The notes beneath the pieces were generated by a model. The model searched no databases and was not told where the DNA came from. It worked only from the letters and a program-made list of their open reading frames with translations. Of a stretch of DNA of 64,000 bases, positions 37,561 through 50,300 are shown piece by piece. This DNA comes from Pontederia crassipes (lineage: Eukaryota > Streptophyta > Magnoliopsida > Commelinales > Pontederiaceae). Position 1 is the stretch's first letter. Each line of letters begins with the position of its first letter. Made by a program: the position numbers and the translations under genes. Location: NCBI GenBank assembly GCA_030549335.1, contig CM060198.1:47767353-47831352 (forward strand), written 5' to 3'.

Positions 37561-39430
37561 GGGGGTCCTCCCCCTGTAGGGGGGGAACCCCTCCCCCGCG
37601 TCCGTCGGATTAGATAATAAATCCGATTTTGTTTGTCAAAATCAATTTTTTTTCGTCGCGCTCATCTCTCTTCTCCCTCCCTCACTCGCTCTCTCTTCAC
37701 CCTCTCCCTCTCTCTTCTCCCTCCCTCTCTCGCCCGGCGTCGGTGGCTAGATCTGGCCGCTCGACGGTCGGATCTGACTGCGGGCGGCCAGATCTGGCCG
37801 CTCGACAGCCGATTTAATGCGGACGGCCGGATCTGGCCACCCAGCGGCTACCCGCGTCAGATCAGCCGCCTCGGCGGCCGGATTTGACTACCAGCGGCCA
37901 AATCTGGCCCCTCGGTGGCCGATCTGGCGCGGTGGCCGATCCGCCGCTCTCGCCCCCGTCCGCCGCTCTTGGCCCCGTCTACCGCTCTCGTCGAGGCCGC
38001 CGCCGCTCTTGCCGAGGCCGCCGCTGCTCTCGGCCTCGTCCGCCGCTCTCATCGAGGCCGCCGCCATTCTCGCCACCCTCCGCCGCTCTCGCCGAGGCCG
38101 CGAGCTCTTGCCCCCCTCCGTTGCTCTCGTCGAGGCCGCCGCCACTCTCGCCTCCGTCCGGCGCTCTCGCCCACTCGCAGCCTCCGCCGCCGCCTCGCCC
38201 ACTCAGAGCCTCTGCCGCCGCCGTTGCCTCGCCCACTCGCAGCCTCCGTCGCCACCGCCCTCTCCCCGCCTCGGCTGTCGCCGTCGCCGCCGCCTCGCAG
38301 CCTCGGCCGCCTTTCCCACTCGCCGCGATTACCGCCACCTCGCAGCCTCGGCCGCCTTTCCCACTCGCCGCAATCACCGTCGCGCCGCGTAGATGATTTG
38401 GATTTAATCCGACAAAGTCACTTGTAATCCTAAGTGTTCGGAAATTAGTTAAGCTTGTTTGGAATTGATACACTTTTACATATTTTTTCGTCTATGTATC
38501 ACATATTCGCGGAATGACATGATTGATACACTTTTACATGTTTTTTCGTCTGTCATATGTATCACATATTCGCGGAACGACATGTTTGTATTTCATAAAC
38601 GACGTCGAGCTCATTACCCTCGGAACGGAAACGATGTTTGTATGACATACTCAGGACGTTTGTATCACATAACGTTTGTATCACATACTCAGAACGTACA
38701 TTTATATCACATTACAACATGAATCAATTATCCAAATGTAGAACATGTTACAATGAAATCACATTTTTCATAAATCAATATCGGCATGAACACATTACTG
38801 TATTTACAATGAATCAATTAAATCGACATGAATCAATTACATTCTCAAATTACATTATTCATACATCGACATGAATTAATTACATTCTCAAATTCCAAAC
38901 TTCGACAATATTCATCCTAAATAAATAAAAAAGATCACATGACATGTGGCGGCCTCGACGAGAGCGGCTGGGCGGCCAGATCCAGCCGCCCTCGTCAGAT
39001 CTGACGCGGGCAGCCAGATCCGGCCGCTGAGGCGGCCAATCTGACGCGAGCAACCGCTGGACGGCCAGATCCGGCCGCCCGCGCCAAATCGGCCGCCGAG
39101 CGACCAGATCTGGCCGGCCGTAGTCAGATCCGGCCGCCGAGCGGGCAGATCTGACCGCCGACGCCGGGCGAGAGAGGGAGAGAGAAGAGAGATGAGCGCG
39201 AGAGGGAGGGAGGGAGCCGCCGAGTGGCCAGATCTGACTGTCGACGCCGAGCGAGAGAGGGAGGGAGAAGAGAGAGGGAGAGAGGGAGGAAGAAGAGAGA
39301 TGAGCGCGACTAAAAAAATTGATTTTGACAAAAAAAATTGGGTTTATTACCTAAATCGTCCAAAAAACCTCATCCGACGGGCACGGATGAAGGGAGGGGT
39401 TTCCTCCCCCCTTAGAGGTGAAAGGCCCCC
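37561..39430. mobile_element. MULE-like element with long terminal inverted repeats
   Basis: The left end (GGGGGTCCTCCCCC...) and the inverse of the right end (GGGGGCCTTTCACC...) align for roughly 300 bp. Shared blocks include CCGTCGGAT, TTGTCAAAATCAATTTTTTT, TCGCGCTCATCTCTCTTCT, CTCTCGC and CGGCGTCG, then GCCAGATCTGGCC-type sequence. The 1.87-kb element has no transposase. The long inverted repeats fit Mutator-like elements, but I could not find an exact 9-bp target duplication (flanks TTTATTAAT and TTAAATCCT). The GC-rich interior at 37740-38390 gives open frames in several phases, which I treat as composition. Confidence 0.65.
38467..38585. repeat. Two-copy tandem repeat of about 62 bp
   Basis: TTGATACACTTTTACATATT...TATTCGCGGAATGACATG is repeated directly with small differences inside the MULE-like element. 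Confidence 0.8.
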
Positions 39431-39436
39431 TTAAAT

Positions 39437-39440
<4 letters not shown>

Positions 39441-39500
<60 letters not shown>
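39441..39500. repeat. (TA)n microsatellite
   Basis: Pure TA run just outside the right end of the MULE-like element. The following bases up to 40460 are AT-rich spacer and distal promoter of the transporter gene with no recognised element. Confidence 0.9.
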
Positions 39501-39501
<1 letters not shown>

Positions 39502-40539
39502 AAGAGAGCATATTCCAAATTCCAAGCTCAATCATATGATCATTTCTGTCAACTTAGGCGATGAGTTTTCAATGCTCTATCAACCGTATGACAAAAGGTG
39601 CTTAAATTGTGATCTATCTTCCTGTATATATACATTTTGGCATGTTCTCCAACTTTGCACAGCAAGTGGTTGCAATGAGGCCTCATTTCGGATCAAACGT
39701 TTCGGTCGGTAGAACAATTAAACAATTGCTTTCCTCTTTCTGTGTCTGCGCCTGTGTTAGGTGAAAAGTCCACGTTCGAAAGGATACTCATCTCTCTCTC
39801 TCTCTATGTCATGTCGTCGAAGACTAAGTTGTTCACACAGAACAAGTCAAATACATGTCATCGTAGCCGCCCAAATTGCACCAAACTCTCATGTCCCATC
39901 CATGTGCTCCATAAAATTTTTTGTAAAGATGCTTTTTTCTTGTCTAAATTCAATTTCCAAAATCATTAATTTGATCATATCTTTTTTTTTATTCTCATTC
40001 GAATAGTCGAATAGTAACTGAATGAGGTGCCAAAAGATTATAATGTTCTTGCTTTGAAGAGTTCCATTAACAGCTGGAATAATGTGCCCATGTCTAAAAA
40101 TTAATTATGAATGCGATTACACCACCGTTCATTCGTTCGCACATTGGAAGAGATTTAAAACTAATTTTAGTCATCAAACCATCGATCTATAAACAAAAGT
40201 TATGATATCTTTTTCTTGTCCTCTTACACCCGAAGGATAAGGATTAATTAATGATAATATTGGCCGTCACGCCCAAAAAAATTCCAACAAGTAATATGAA
40301 ATATAATAAGGCTGCTTCTTAATTATGTTTTCATGTATTTATTATTATTATTCTCACATTTATTCACTTCACCAACCTTGTAATCTCCAAAATTTATAAA
40401 AAAAATTCATAGAAATATATGAATATATAATTTCCTTAAAATGAATTTATAAATTAAGAAATAACAATAAATAAAAGGGAAAAAAACACAAAGCGCTCTT
40501 TACTTCCATTTTCCTACTATGGACGAAGTCTTCGGCCAT

Positions 40540-40823
40540 CCGTAGCGCTCTCTCTCCTCCCTCCCTCCATCTCTCTCTCTCTCTCCTTCCCCCACTCTCT
40601 CTCTCTCCCCTCCCTCTTCTTCCTCCTCCACATCGCAACACCAAAAGAGCCTTCCAGATCCAAATCCACAGATTCCCCCGAAGCCGTAACCCTAACCACA
40701 TTGCCTCCAAATCGCGCCCAATCCCCTTCCCGAGATCCCATCATCTCCGGCAAGATCCGCCGGTGAACGACCAGAAGAAGAAGAGGAGGCGCAGCATCGG
40801 CACCAGCAGCTTCTCCTCCGGCA
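40540..40823 (+). promoter_or_regulatory. CT-rich leader of the transporter gene
   Basis: A dense CTCTCTC/CTCC tract (40548-40625) is followed by GC-richer sequence up to the start codon. Pyrimidine-rich 5' leaders of this kind are common in plant housekeeping genes. No confident TATA box was found. Confidence 0.5.
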
Positions 40824-43800
40824 ATGAGCGCAAAGGCGGCGGCAATGGCGCCGGCGGGGAGCGGGCGGTTCTTCACCGTCGGGCTGGTGACGGCTTGGTA
40901 TTCGTCCAACATCGGCGTCCTCCTCCTCAACAAGTACCTCCTCTCCAACTACGGATTCAAGTATCCCATCTTCCTCACCATGTGCCACATGACCGCCTGC
41001 TCCCTCCTCTCCTACGTCGCCATCGCCTGGCTCAAGCTCGTCCCCATGCAGACCGTGCGCACGCGCGTGCAGTTCCTCAAGATCGCAGCTCTCAGCCTCG
41101 TCTTCTGCGGTTCCGTCGTCAGCGGAAACATCTCGCTCCGGTACCTCCCCGTCTCCTTCAACCAGGCCGTCGGCGCCACCACGCCCTTCTTCACCGCCGT
41201 CTTTGCCTACGTCATGACATTCAAGCGCGAGTCCTGGCTCACTTACCTCACCCTCGTGCCCGTCGTCACCGGCGTGATCATCGCCAGTGGGGTGAGCGCC
41301 TCTCTTGCTAACGCAATTATGCTACCGTGAGGCCTGAAACATTTCGTTGTATAGAATGTCCTTTCATGTTGAACTTGGCACTTTTATCAGGAGATTTTAA
41401 TCATTTCTTATATGCACGCTTGCTCTCGTATTTTCGGACTGCAAGTAGCATCACTTGTTCTCCAGTGTACTTGTGAAAGGGCATCTTTTCTCCAACTCAG
41501 ACAAATAGCTAGTTGCATAGAATGATAGATGTTTCATTGTTGAACATCTATTTCCATGTTTTGTTGGTTGCTATCAACCTGTCTGATTAGGATGCATTCC
41601 CTATGTCATATCTTGGGGATTCTTTTCCTTGATTCAACATTGAAAGAGCTTCATCCCCAAAAAATGAAGTCACATAAAAAACAAACTATACTCCCTGTGT
41701 GTGTGTGGGTGGGGGGCGGTTGGAGGTACATGATGGTCTGTCACCAGCTTCCTTAACATATCAATGAAGACATGACTTACTTACCAAAGTTGTGGCTATG
41801 TGGTTCACAAACTTTTATTAGGGAGAGTCGGGGAGTTTCCAAAGTGTCGACACCACATGCGGACTATGCATGTCAGCAACGGAGGACACCCTCCAATTGT
41901 TTCTTGAGTGCTCTGTAGCTGTCGGGGTATGGTATTGAGTACAGTGCATGGACACGGGTCAATAGAGGTGAAAGGCTTCTGGAGTTTAATTCAGGCATGC
42001 GAGGCGCATGCAAGCAGGGGTTGAGTCACCCATCGATGATATCCTTTGCCATCTTTTGGGCCATATAGTTATGAACCGTCACTGTTTAAGGGCTTAGATG
42101 TTACCTAGAGAATATTGTACACTATATCTTTTTTTTTTTTGTATTATCGCGTGGGGGACTGGATAGTTTCTTTGTGTGTACGTCGATACCCTCTTGAGTT
42201 TTATGTTGGCTTCTCTCAAAACTTGGAGACTACTGTATCTCAGTGGTCATCTTTTCTTTTCTCCAAAAAGAAAAAAAAAAGAATGTCTTCTTTTCTGGAA
42301 CAAAGTCTTGGGTACAATAAGCTCTGTTCTTAAGGCAGCTAATATCAGATGATGACACTCTTACATTGTCCCCAATTAATATGTGCTTCTGTAAATGGGA
42401 TCAACTTAACATATTTATTTAGATTTGTGATGGGAATGCTTCTTATTAATATCTAACACACTAACTTTTTTATGTATGATGACAAAGTGCATGATTTGGT
42501 TTTTTCTTTTTGGCACAATGCTCCCCTTTATCATAGTGTTTTACATTATGCAACTACAAGTCACTTTAAATTATGATTAATACCCATTTGTCTACTTAAA
42601 ATTGACAGATTTTACATCGAATTGCTAAAAATTGTAGGGAGAACCAAGCTTTCATCTATTTGGTTTTCTGATGTGTATTGGGGCAACTGCGGCAAGGGCA
42701 CTCAAGTCAGTTCTGCAAGGAATCTTGATGACCTCAGATGGGTAAGAAACTGTCATCTTATTCATCTGGAACAAAGCCTGAGCATATGGAGTATGAAATT
42801 GATTTCCTTCTGGGACTTCTTTGATCTGAAGGTTTTATAATAATATAAAAGATTTCACTATTGTAAAGTTATGTCTCTCATCCATGATTTATCTTTATGT
42901 TTCTTTAGGGACAGGCTTAACTCTATGAACCTTCTTCTATATATGGCTCCCATAGCAGTGGTTTTTCTTGTTCCTGCAACAATAATAATGGAGGAGAATG
43001 TGATTGGTATCACCTTAGCACTTGCTAGAGAAGATTTCAGGATTATCTGGCTGCTCCTTTTCAATTCTTTCCTGGCGTACTTTGTGAATTTGACCAATTT
43101 CTTAGTCACAAAACATACAAGTGCTTTGACTCTCCAGGTACGTTTACTGGATGTGCAACTTCTTCATATCTTATTGTGCATAAAATATCTATATATGACA
43201 TCTTTCTTTACCCAATTGATTTTGTATTGCTACACTTAATGCAGAGTCTATTTTTCTAGTTGTTTATTGAGTCTAATGTGCCATCGGGTATTAAAACATT
43301 GGCCATAGCTACATTCTAGTATGATTACTTTAGAGTTATTAACTTATTATAAACATAACATGTCTAATCTGGTTCTCAGTTAGAATCGTCAGCCTAAGCC
43401 ATGAACATGCCTAGTGATCATTCTATAATTGTTGCAAATCCCTACGACAAACAAAGGAATTGTGTTAAAAAAATCAGGGTGTCTGATATCTCCTCACAGA
43501 CACTAATTTAGTTGAATACTTTGTGCACGTCCCCTACCCCCACAACACAATTTGGCACTTTAAGTTCCTCAAGCATGTAGGCACGATTGTATCTGTGGGA
43601 GTGGCTTCAATCTGAATTTGGATAGAATCTGAAGTCTTTTTTTCCCCAAAACACAGGCATGTTTCATCAATATCATCTTGTCCTGGTTCACTTATTTTAT
43701 AATGTGCACATTACATTAATGCACCTTTACTTAAAGAATATTGCTACTGATATTGAAGTCTGTCAACTTTCCGTGTATTTTTTTTTATTTAAAATGTATT

Positions 43801-45905
43801 TTTTAATTTGTAATTTTAGGTACGAGCAAAGGCAGGGACTGAAAATAGGAAAAAATTAAAATTTGTTCACACAAGGGGTAGTTAGACATTTGTGGCAGCC
43901 CAAGAAAAATTTGTACTCTTGTAATATAGTTTATTTTGGCATGTCTAAATATAATATATATTCTTAATATAATTTTTTTATTTGATTTTGTAATTGCAGA
44001 ATTAACTCCGCCTATATTTTATAGCCGGTCCCAAGCCCGGATAAAGGAGGAGGGTTGTGTTAGGCCCCGACAGCCAGCATAAAATCATGTCGAATCTTAT
44101 GAACATGAATCAACGAGCGTCGTATGATCCATGTAGCCGACCCCACCTAGTGGGATAAGGCTTTGTTGTTGTTGTTGTATCATGCATAGATGTGTTAGCT
44201 GTTCATTTATTTTTCTGAACTTAATAATTTAGTTCTTTCTTCTTTCACTCTTTTCTTTTTTGCATTGTGATGCTGCACAAATTGCATACTAGAATGTTAA
44301 GCTTACAGCAGAGTTTCGTTTTCCTTGTTAAGTGTTTATTCTGCACTTATTTTTTCTTTAGAAAGCTTTTTATGCCCCATATATGCTAGTTATAATTTTG
44401 AGTTTCCCTTTTTCTTGATATCCTGCAGCCCAAAAGATTTAGTTTGGTGATCCCTCATTTATGTTTTGTCATATGTCCATATTTGTTGTTGTTCTAATTT
44501 TTATGTAAAATATGTCACTTTAGAATCACTTAGCTACTGATAGCATCCTAACAATTATTTTCACAAGTTGATATCCATTTGAGTGGTTAGTAACTCCTCT
44601 AAAAAAAATGGCTAGTAGCTTGTAATATTGGCAATTTAAAAGGTAGAATCTTAACCATATTTCTCAGTGTAACTTAGATGCCTCGAATTAAAATTTGTTG
44701 GTTGAGGCTTCTTGCCGGAGGTTTTCTGTGGGAGTTTGATTCCAAGATTATTCCCGGAGATCCACAGTAGGCTAGGTCGTCACTTTTTTATTTAATTAAT
44801 TGGGGATATCTTCTTCCATTCTCATTTCCAATAGGGTCTATTGTAGAATCCTCCAACCAGTGCAAAGTTATGATCCACTAGCCTGTTGCATTTGTCTAAT
44901 TTCCTTACAAGTTCACGTTGTTAGTTTTTTTGTGCTTTTCTTTTATCAGATTAACTCTCTCCTGTTGTACTACTCTCATTTTCTTTTCTGAAACGAGCAC
45001 CACTCTCATTTGTAGTCATAAACAACACATTTTATCACTATAGTACCAGTAGTCAGATAATATCAACTTCAGTGCTTTTCATCAAGCAAAAGAAAATCAA
45101 CCCAAGTGCTGAGTTCTAGTTTCCATCTATAGCATGCCTGGAGACAAAATGTTTGTTCGCTATTTGGCTGGATTTTCTTTATCAGCATAGTTGTATCTCT
45201 GAGGTAACTAGAATTTAGAAGAGCACAAATGAACGAGTCAATGCAGTTTTGTGTCAGTGGTACATTTTTAGATTCCTTAGTCATCAATATCTGTATGATC
45301 TGCGAATTTTCTTTGGCATTTGAAATATTCTTGAAGCAGATTCCATTCTGTCATTTGCATCAACATTTCTGCTTTCATGTTTTGTCTGCTTTCTTCATAC
45401 TGCCAACTGTTTGCCAGATAACTTATTGAACATTCCCTTTTCTGCTAAAAAAAAACTTATTGAACATTTTTTTCGATAAGAACCTATTAAATATTTTTCA
45501 GTACATGTAAATTTGGCTTTCATCATCAATTACTTCACCTGCATATGCCAGCATTTAATTTACTTACATATTCAGATTCTTCTATGGTCTGACATTGAAA
45601 GTTTGTGCAATTTGTTACGGTGAATCTTTATTCAGTGTTTCAATCTTTTGTGTTCTATAATTGTCGTATCTTCTGCCTCACTCCATTAAATTGTCAATAA
45701 TTTTTTTCTCTGACAAAGAATTCCATGGGCAACTATCACTGTTATTTTTTCTTTCTAGGTTCTTGGAAATGCAAAGGGTGCTGTTGCTGTTGTCATCTCA
45801 ATTTTGATATTCAGGAACCCAGTTACTGTTACAGGAATCTTCGGATACTGTATTACAGTCTTTGGCGTCATTCTTTACAGTGAATCAAAGAAGCGCAACA
45901 AATAG
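40824..45905 (+). CDS. Nucleotide-sugar transporter of the UDP-arabinofuranose (UAfT) group, TPT/NST family
   Basis: Four exons join in phase: 40824-41291, 42638-42741, 42909-43137 and 45759-45905, for 315 residues. The product is a membrane protein with about ten hydrophobic segments and a C-terminal KKRNK, a lysine-rich end fitting a Golgi protein. Blocks such as [80 protein letters not shown] and [18 protein letters not shown] are nearly identical to the Arabidopsis group At3g11320/At5g05820/At5g04160/At3g10290. That group is reported to carry UDP-arabinofuranose into the Golgi lumen for cell-wall synthesis. Exon 1 is strongly GC-rich while introns are AT-rich. A second ATG at 40845 could also serve. 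No frame damage was seen. The substrate is inferred from homology. Confidence 0.93.
43999..44179 (+). mobile_element. Short non-LTR element ending in (TTG)n, RTE-related or SINE, in intron 3
   Basis: The segment contains ATAGCCGGTCCCAAGCCCGG and ends in TAGCCGACCCCACCTAGTGG...AAGGCTTTGTTGTTGTTG. I know this 3' end from plant RTE-type LINEs and the SINEs they mobilise. It is only about 180 bp, so it is a deletion derivative or SINE. Exact target duplications were not found. Confidence 0.6.
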
Positions 45906-46295
45906 GCACGTCAGGGTGGACAAATGCATTCTGCTCTTATTTTCTCATCGTGGGCTGCAACATCTAGTTGAAGCATGCAAATGGTGCCAGGGTCTCTAAC
46001 ACCAACACCTGTGTTGCACCTTATTCTTTCGGCGAAACCCTTGGTTTCTGCATGTACTAAAGTGATCTATTAAGAAGCTGTATTGTTATTTTTTTATTCA
46101 ATTTTTTTTTTGCGGGGGGATTCCACCAATTGCCCTCAACCCATCTCCACCCTCTCCCACTAGCAAAAGAATATGTTAGGCAACCTCAGTAGATTCTTTA
46201 TACCACGTCCGTAGCTCTTCATGTAATCCCTTTGTTTTTTGTAATGTATCTTCTATTATCCAAAGATTTGCAGTGTTGATTCATGTCTTGTAGAA

Positions 46296-46301
46296 AATAA
46301 A
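46296..46301 (+). terminator. Possible polyadenylation signal of the transporter gene
   Basis: AATAAA occurs about 390 bases after the stop codon in otherwise AT-rich 3' sequence. Confidence 0.35.
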
Positions 46302-47313
46302 TCAGGCAAATATTTAATTGTATTTGAATAATCTTTGATACTAATATAACAGTTCTTTTGTGGCTCGGCGGCCAGATGTTCCTGTTTGATGTAGCTCTTA
46401 AACCTCGTACTTCAGGTATTTATTTTTATCACAACTCAAGGTATTTTTTATCTGGTCAATTGTTTTTTTTTTTTCAGCATTACAAATCTTGATAATGTTC
46501 ACTTCAGTGGTGTATGGCTGTATAATGATTATTTTAAATATTTAAATTTTATATCCTTTCAATGAATAAATTGTACGTATTTATTAATGTGATTTCTCGG
46601 TGCGTACAAGAAGTCCAAGGTAATCATAACAATAGCCAATTATTTCCGTAGACATAATAAATTGAAGAGGCCAATGGAACAAAAAATAATGACGGTAATT
46701 GGCAAAGTTTGAATTTTGTATTGAATGCCATCGTTTGTGGTTTACGAACAGTTGACTCCCATATTCATCGAAAAAAAAAAAGAACAATTGCCTCTCAAAA
46801 AATAAATAGTCCTGGATAAGAACCGTGAACAAAATAATTATTTCACAACAAATAATCCCGCTTGTAAACTCGGAAAATGTCAATAAAATCAAACAATATT
46901 TTGATACTCCAAACAACAACTCAATAAGTTATATTTACATAAGAATACTTGTTAATTCATCCCTAAAAAAATCTTGTATGCATTAGATTTAATGACAAAT
47001 CTAAGCACAAATAAAAGAGTATTCTTTTTTAATGTAAACATTCATATCCAGAAAATTACGGGCTTATAATCAGCACATCTTTGGGCCTTTGGCCATATAT
47101 ATGAACGCAAAACATATTATTTCGTAAGAAATTTCCAAAGCATACACTCATGTAAGACATTGATCAACAAGGCTAATAATTCTCCAAACATATACGTCAA
47201 CAAAGTACGGTGGCAAATATTACAAGCGGGTTTCAATCTTCTTGGATCTTATTGTAGATTTTCTAACCACCATACTCGAAGACCACTCTTCAAAACCTTT
47301 ACAAAATGACTCG
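46302..47313. other. Spacer between two convergent genes
   Basis: AT-rich sequence holding the 3' ends of the transporter gene and of the peroxidase gene. No other feature was recognised. Confidence 0.5.
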
Positions 47314-50300
47314 CTAGATGTCCTCGGCAAATCTGACAAGGGAGAAATAAAGGCGAGATTTAGATGGCACTCACAAAATGCCGTTCCTTTTGTGTTATTA
47401 AATGTAAAAGCAATCGTGAGAGACACACCCCAATTCAGAGAGTTTCATGTGGGCTTCAGCATAATCAACAAAGAATGCATCCTCATCCTGAAAAGTTGGA
47501 GAAAAAATAAATCAGAAATGTCAACAACAGAAATGTCTGTGCTCGTGGTACGTAACTGGAAACTAATTAATTAACAAGGATAACATACAGAAGCATATTT
47601 CTCAACAAGAGAACGGAAGACAGGATCAGCAAGAAGTGCTTTGTCAGTTGGCAGCTGGATCAGTTCCTCTTTGACAAGTAAAATAATCATTTGCTAGTTG
47701 CAAGAAAAGAAATACGTACTGCAGAAGATGATTGATATGTTAATATGTGTAATGTGTATATACTTTATAGTTAATTATAATGACACAACTTACGTGAAGT
47801 ATGAGTTGTCAAAAATAAGAGGATTAGTAGTCCAGGCTCCTTCAAACCCTGAGCGTTCCTTGTGGCACCTACCCTGGGAAACTCCAAAGAAACGATGAAA
47901 GAAATTGAAAGTGAACTTACAGCAACGTGTGGCTAGCTCAAGGGAAACAGAAGCACTGACCAGTGTGTGTGCACCAGATAGAGCGACAATATCCTGATCA
48001 TTTAGACCCATGCGTCCAAACACCTCTCTGAGATTATCGGGACCTGAAGAGCAAATACAATTAACTTATTTAACTGATCATATATTCGCCAAGACTCTTT
48101 CGACGTCATAGTTCAACAAAAGATGCGCACGCGCACATATATATAGTTTCAAATGTCTTCAAGCTAGTAGAAATATGTCTTCCTCACTTACTGAAGTTTA
48201 AAGTGGAAAAAGAATTTGCACGCCCAGAAACTATATACCTACTTAGATAATTTATAAGTGTGGGAAAAAATACAGAACGTAAAATGATCAATCTTGAGAT
48301 CTTCTTAGGGGAAGCAAATGAACTTAATTGGGATCTAAAGTGCAAGAATGCTACACTGAGATGCATCGTGTATGCCTTTGGTAGGATTAGGAAGGCGGCC
48401 ATCCTCAGCGGGCTCGGTCTTGTCCTGACACATAAAGCAAGATCAAGGTGTCAAAAAGCAAGAGTAAAGTAAAAGTTGGGTGATAATAACGATCACTTCC
48501 CGACATTGTTGGGTATTCTTACGTCAACTACTATTTTTTTGAATTTCAGAGAATAGGCTTGAGCTCTCTCTCCTCTCCTTCCCTCCCCTCTTTCCCCGAC
48601 AAGCCTTCCCCTGAGGAAACGGATCTCCTGGACCGCAGCGTCAAGCGAGCTAGGGTCCCAACTCGTAAAACGTCCATGGCTGCCGATGGTTGGGGCGGAA
48701 GAAAATCCTTCCGTGATACACTGCGCGCCCCCAATGGAGAGGTGACACCTACCCCTGATGTTGCGGTGATGGAGGATGAGGATCTCTCTGCTAGCATGGT
48801 TGATCTCTCCAACAGGCGAAAACCGAAAATCCTTGTATCTACTGAAGAGCTGGAGGTCTGCAGTGCAGAATGGAAATCGGCCCTCATTGTCAAACTCCTG
48901 GGCAGGCAAATCAGTCCGGCCAATCTGCGCAGCCGCCTATTGCAGCTCTGGGAATGCAAAGGAGATCTCTACCTGGTGGATCTTCCTAATGGATTTTTCG
49001 TTGTTAGATTCGAAGCCGCGGAAGATAGGGAGTGGGCGCTCGCCGGCGGACCATGGAGCATCCTCGGCCACTATCTTTCCATCCGTTCATGGGTCGCCAA
49101 CTTTAATCCATGGGATGAAAGCATCACCAAGGTGGCCGCCTGGGCACGCGTCCTCGAACTCCCAGTCGAGCTGCACAACAGGATCATTCTCAGGCGAGTG
49201 GGTCAATGCCTTGGCCGACTGCTCAAGATCGATGGCGCTGCCGTAACTTCGAGCGCTTATGCGTTGAAATGAACACCTCAGATCCAATTGTGCCAGAGGT
49301 GAAAATCCTGGGACGCTGCTACACCATTGAATACGAGGGGTTGGGCCTTATTTGCTTTCATTGCGGGCGAATCGGCCACCTGAAAGACAATTGCCCGTTG
49401 ACGGCGCCGCTGCCGCCGGAGCCGAAAGTGACACAAGGTCTGACTACTAGTGCGCATCGTGGTGTAGAGGTTGGTCCTTCGCGCAATGCGAGTGCTGCCC
49501 ACGCGACCAGAGGATCACCAACTGAGGACACTCCCTACGGCCCGTGGATAATGGTACAAAGGCGGCGAAGGATCCAAAAGACCCTGCGTGGTGCACCGGC
49601 GAACCCTGCTCCGGCTGCTCCTGCTGCTGGCACAGGAGACGGCAACTCACGCGAAGCCACGTCATCCTTGCACAAAAGCCAAGGCAAGCCGCACCTACCA
49701 CCACCTCTGAAGGGACGTGGTCGTACGAGTGGCGTTCGCATCCAGGCAGTAGACGAAGCTTCTGAGGAAAGCTCTCCAATGGCTAACCGCATTAATGGAG
49801 GCGTGACCAACACCGCTGGTTCCTGCAGGCTCATACCCCTAGGCATGAGACTGTCAGCATGTCCACACTGAAAGAAGCTACTGTTCCTAATCGGTCGGGG
49901 ACGCGATTTCTCCCACATACCACCCATGCTGATGGGGATCATATCAGTGTGCCTGGTCACTCTGAGTTGTCGACTGACGTGGACATGGGCCTAGTAAGTA
50001 GGGAGGCGTCCTCCGTGGATGACGCTGGTGACACCACCATGGCATCATCCGATCGGATTTCCTAGTTGCGCCATCTCCTGGCACAGCACCCGTCATCTGT
50101 ATCCTTATGGTGAACAAAATATTCTGCTGGAATGCGCGTGGCGCGGGCAATCCTCGTTTCCTTGAAGCTTTGAAGAATTACGTTAAAAACCACTGACCTG
50201 AGATTTTTATCATCCTTGAACCAAGGATCAGTGGCAGCCATGCAGATGCAGTCTGTCGTAAATTCAAGAACTACTCATCACACCCATCGATGCGGTTGGC

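Noticed and set aside
37817-38427. Open frames of 170-190 codons in several phases in the GC-rich block
   Set aside because: They are arginine-, proline- and alanine-rich in all phases, have no domain, and lie within the inverted-repeat element, so they reflect composition.
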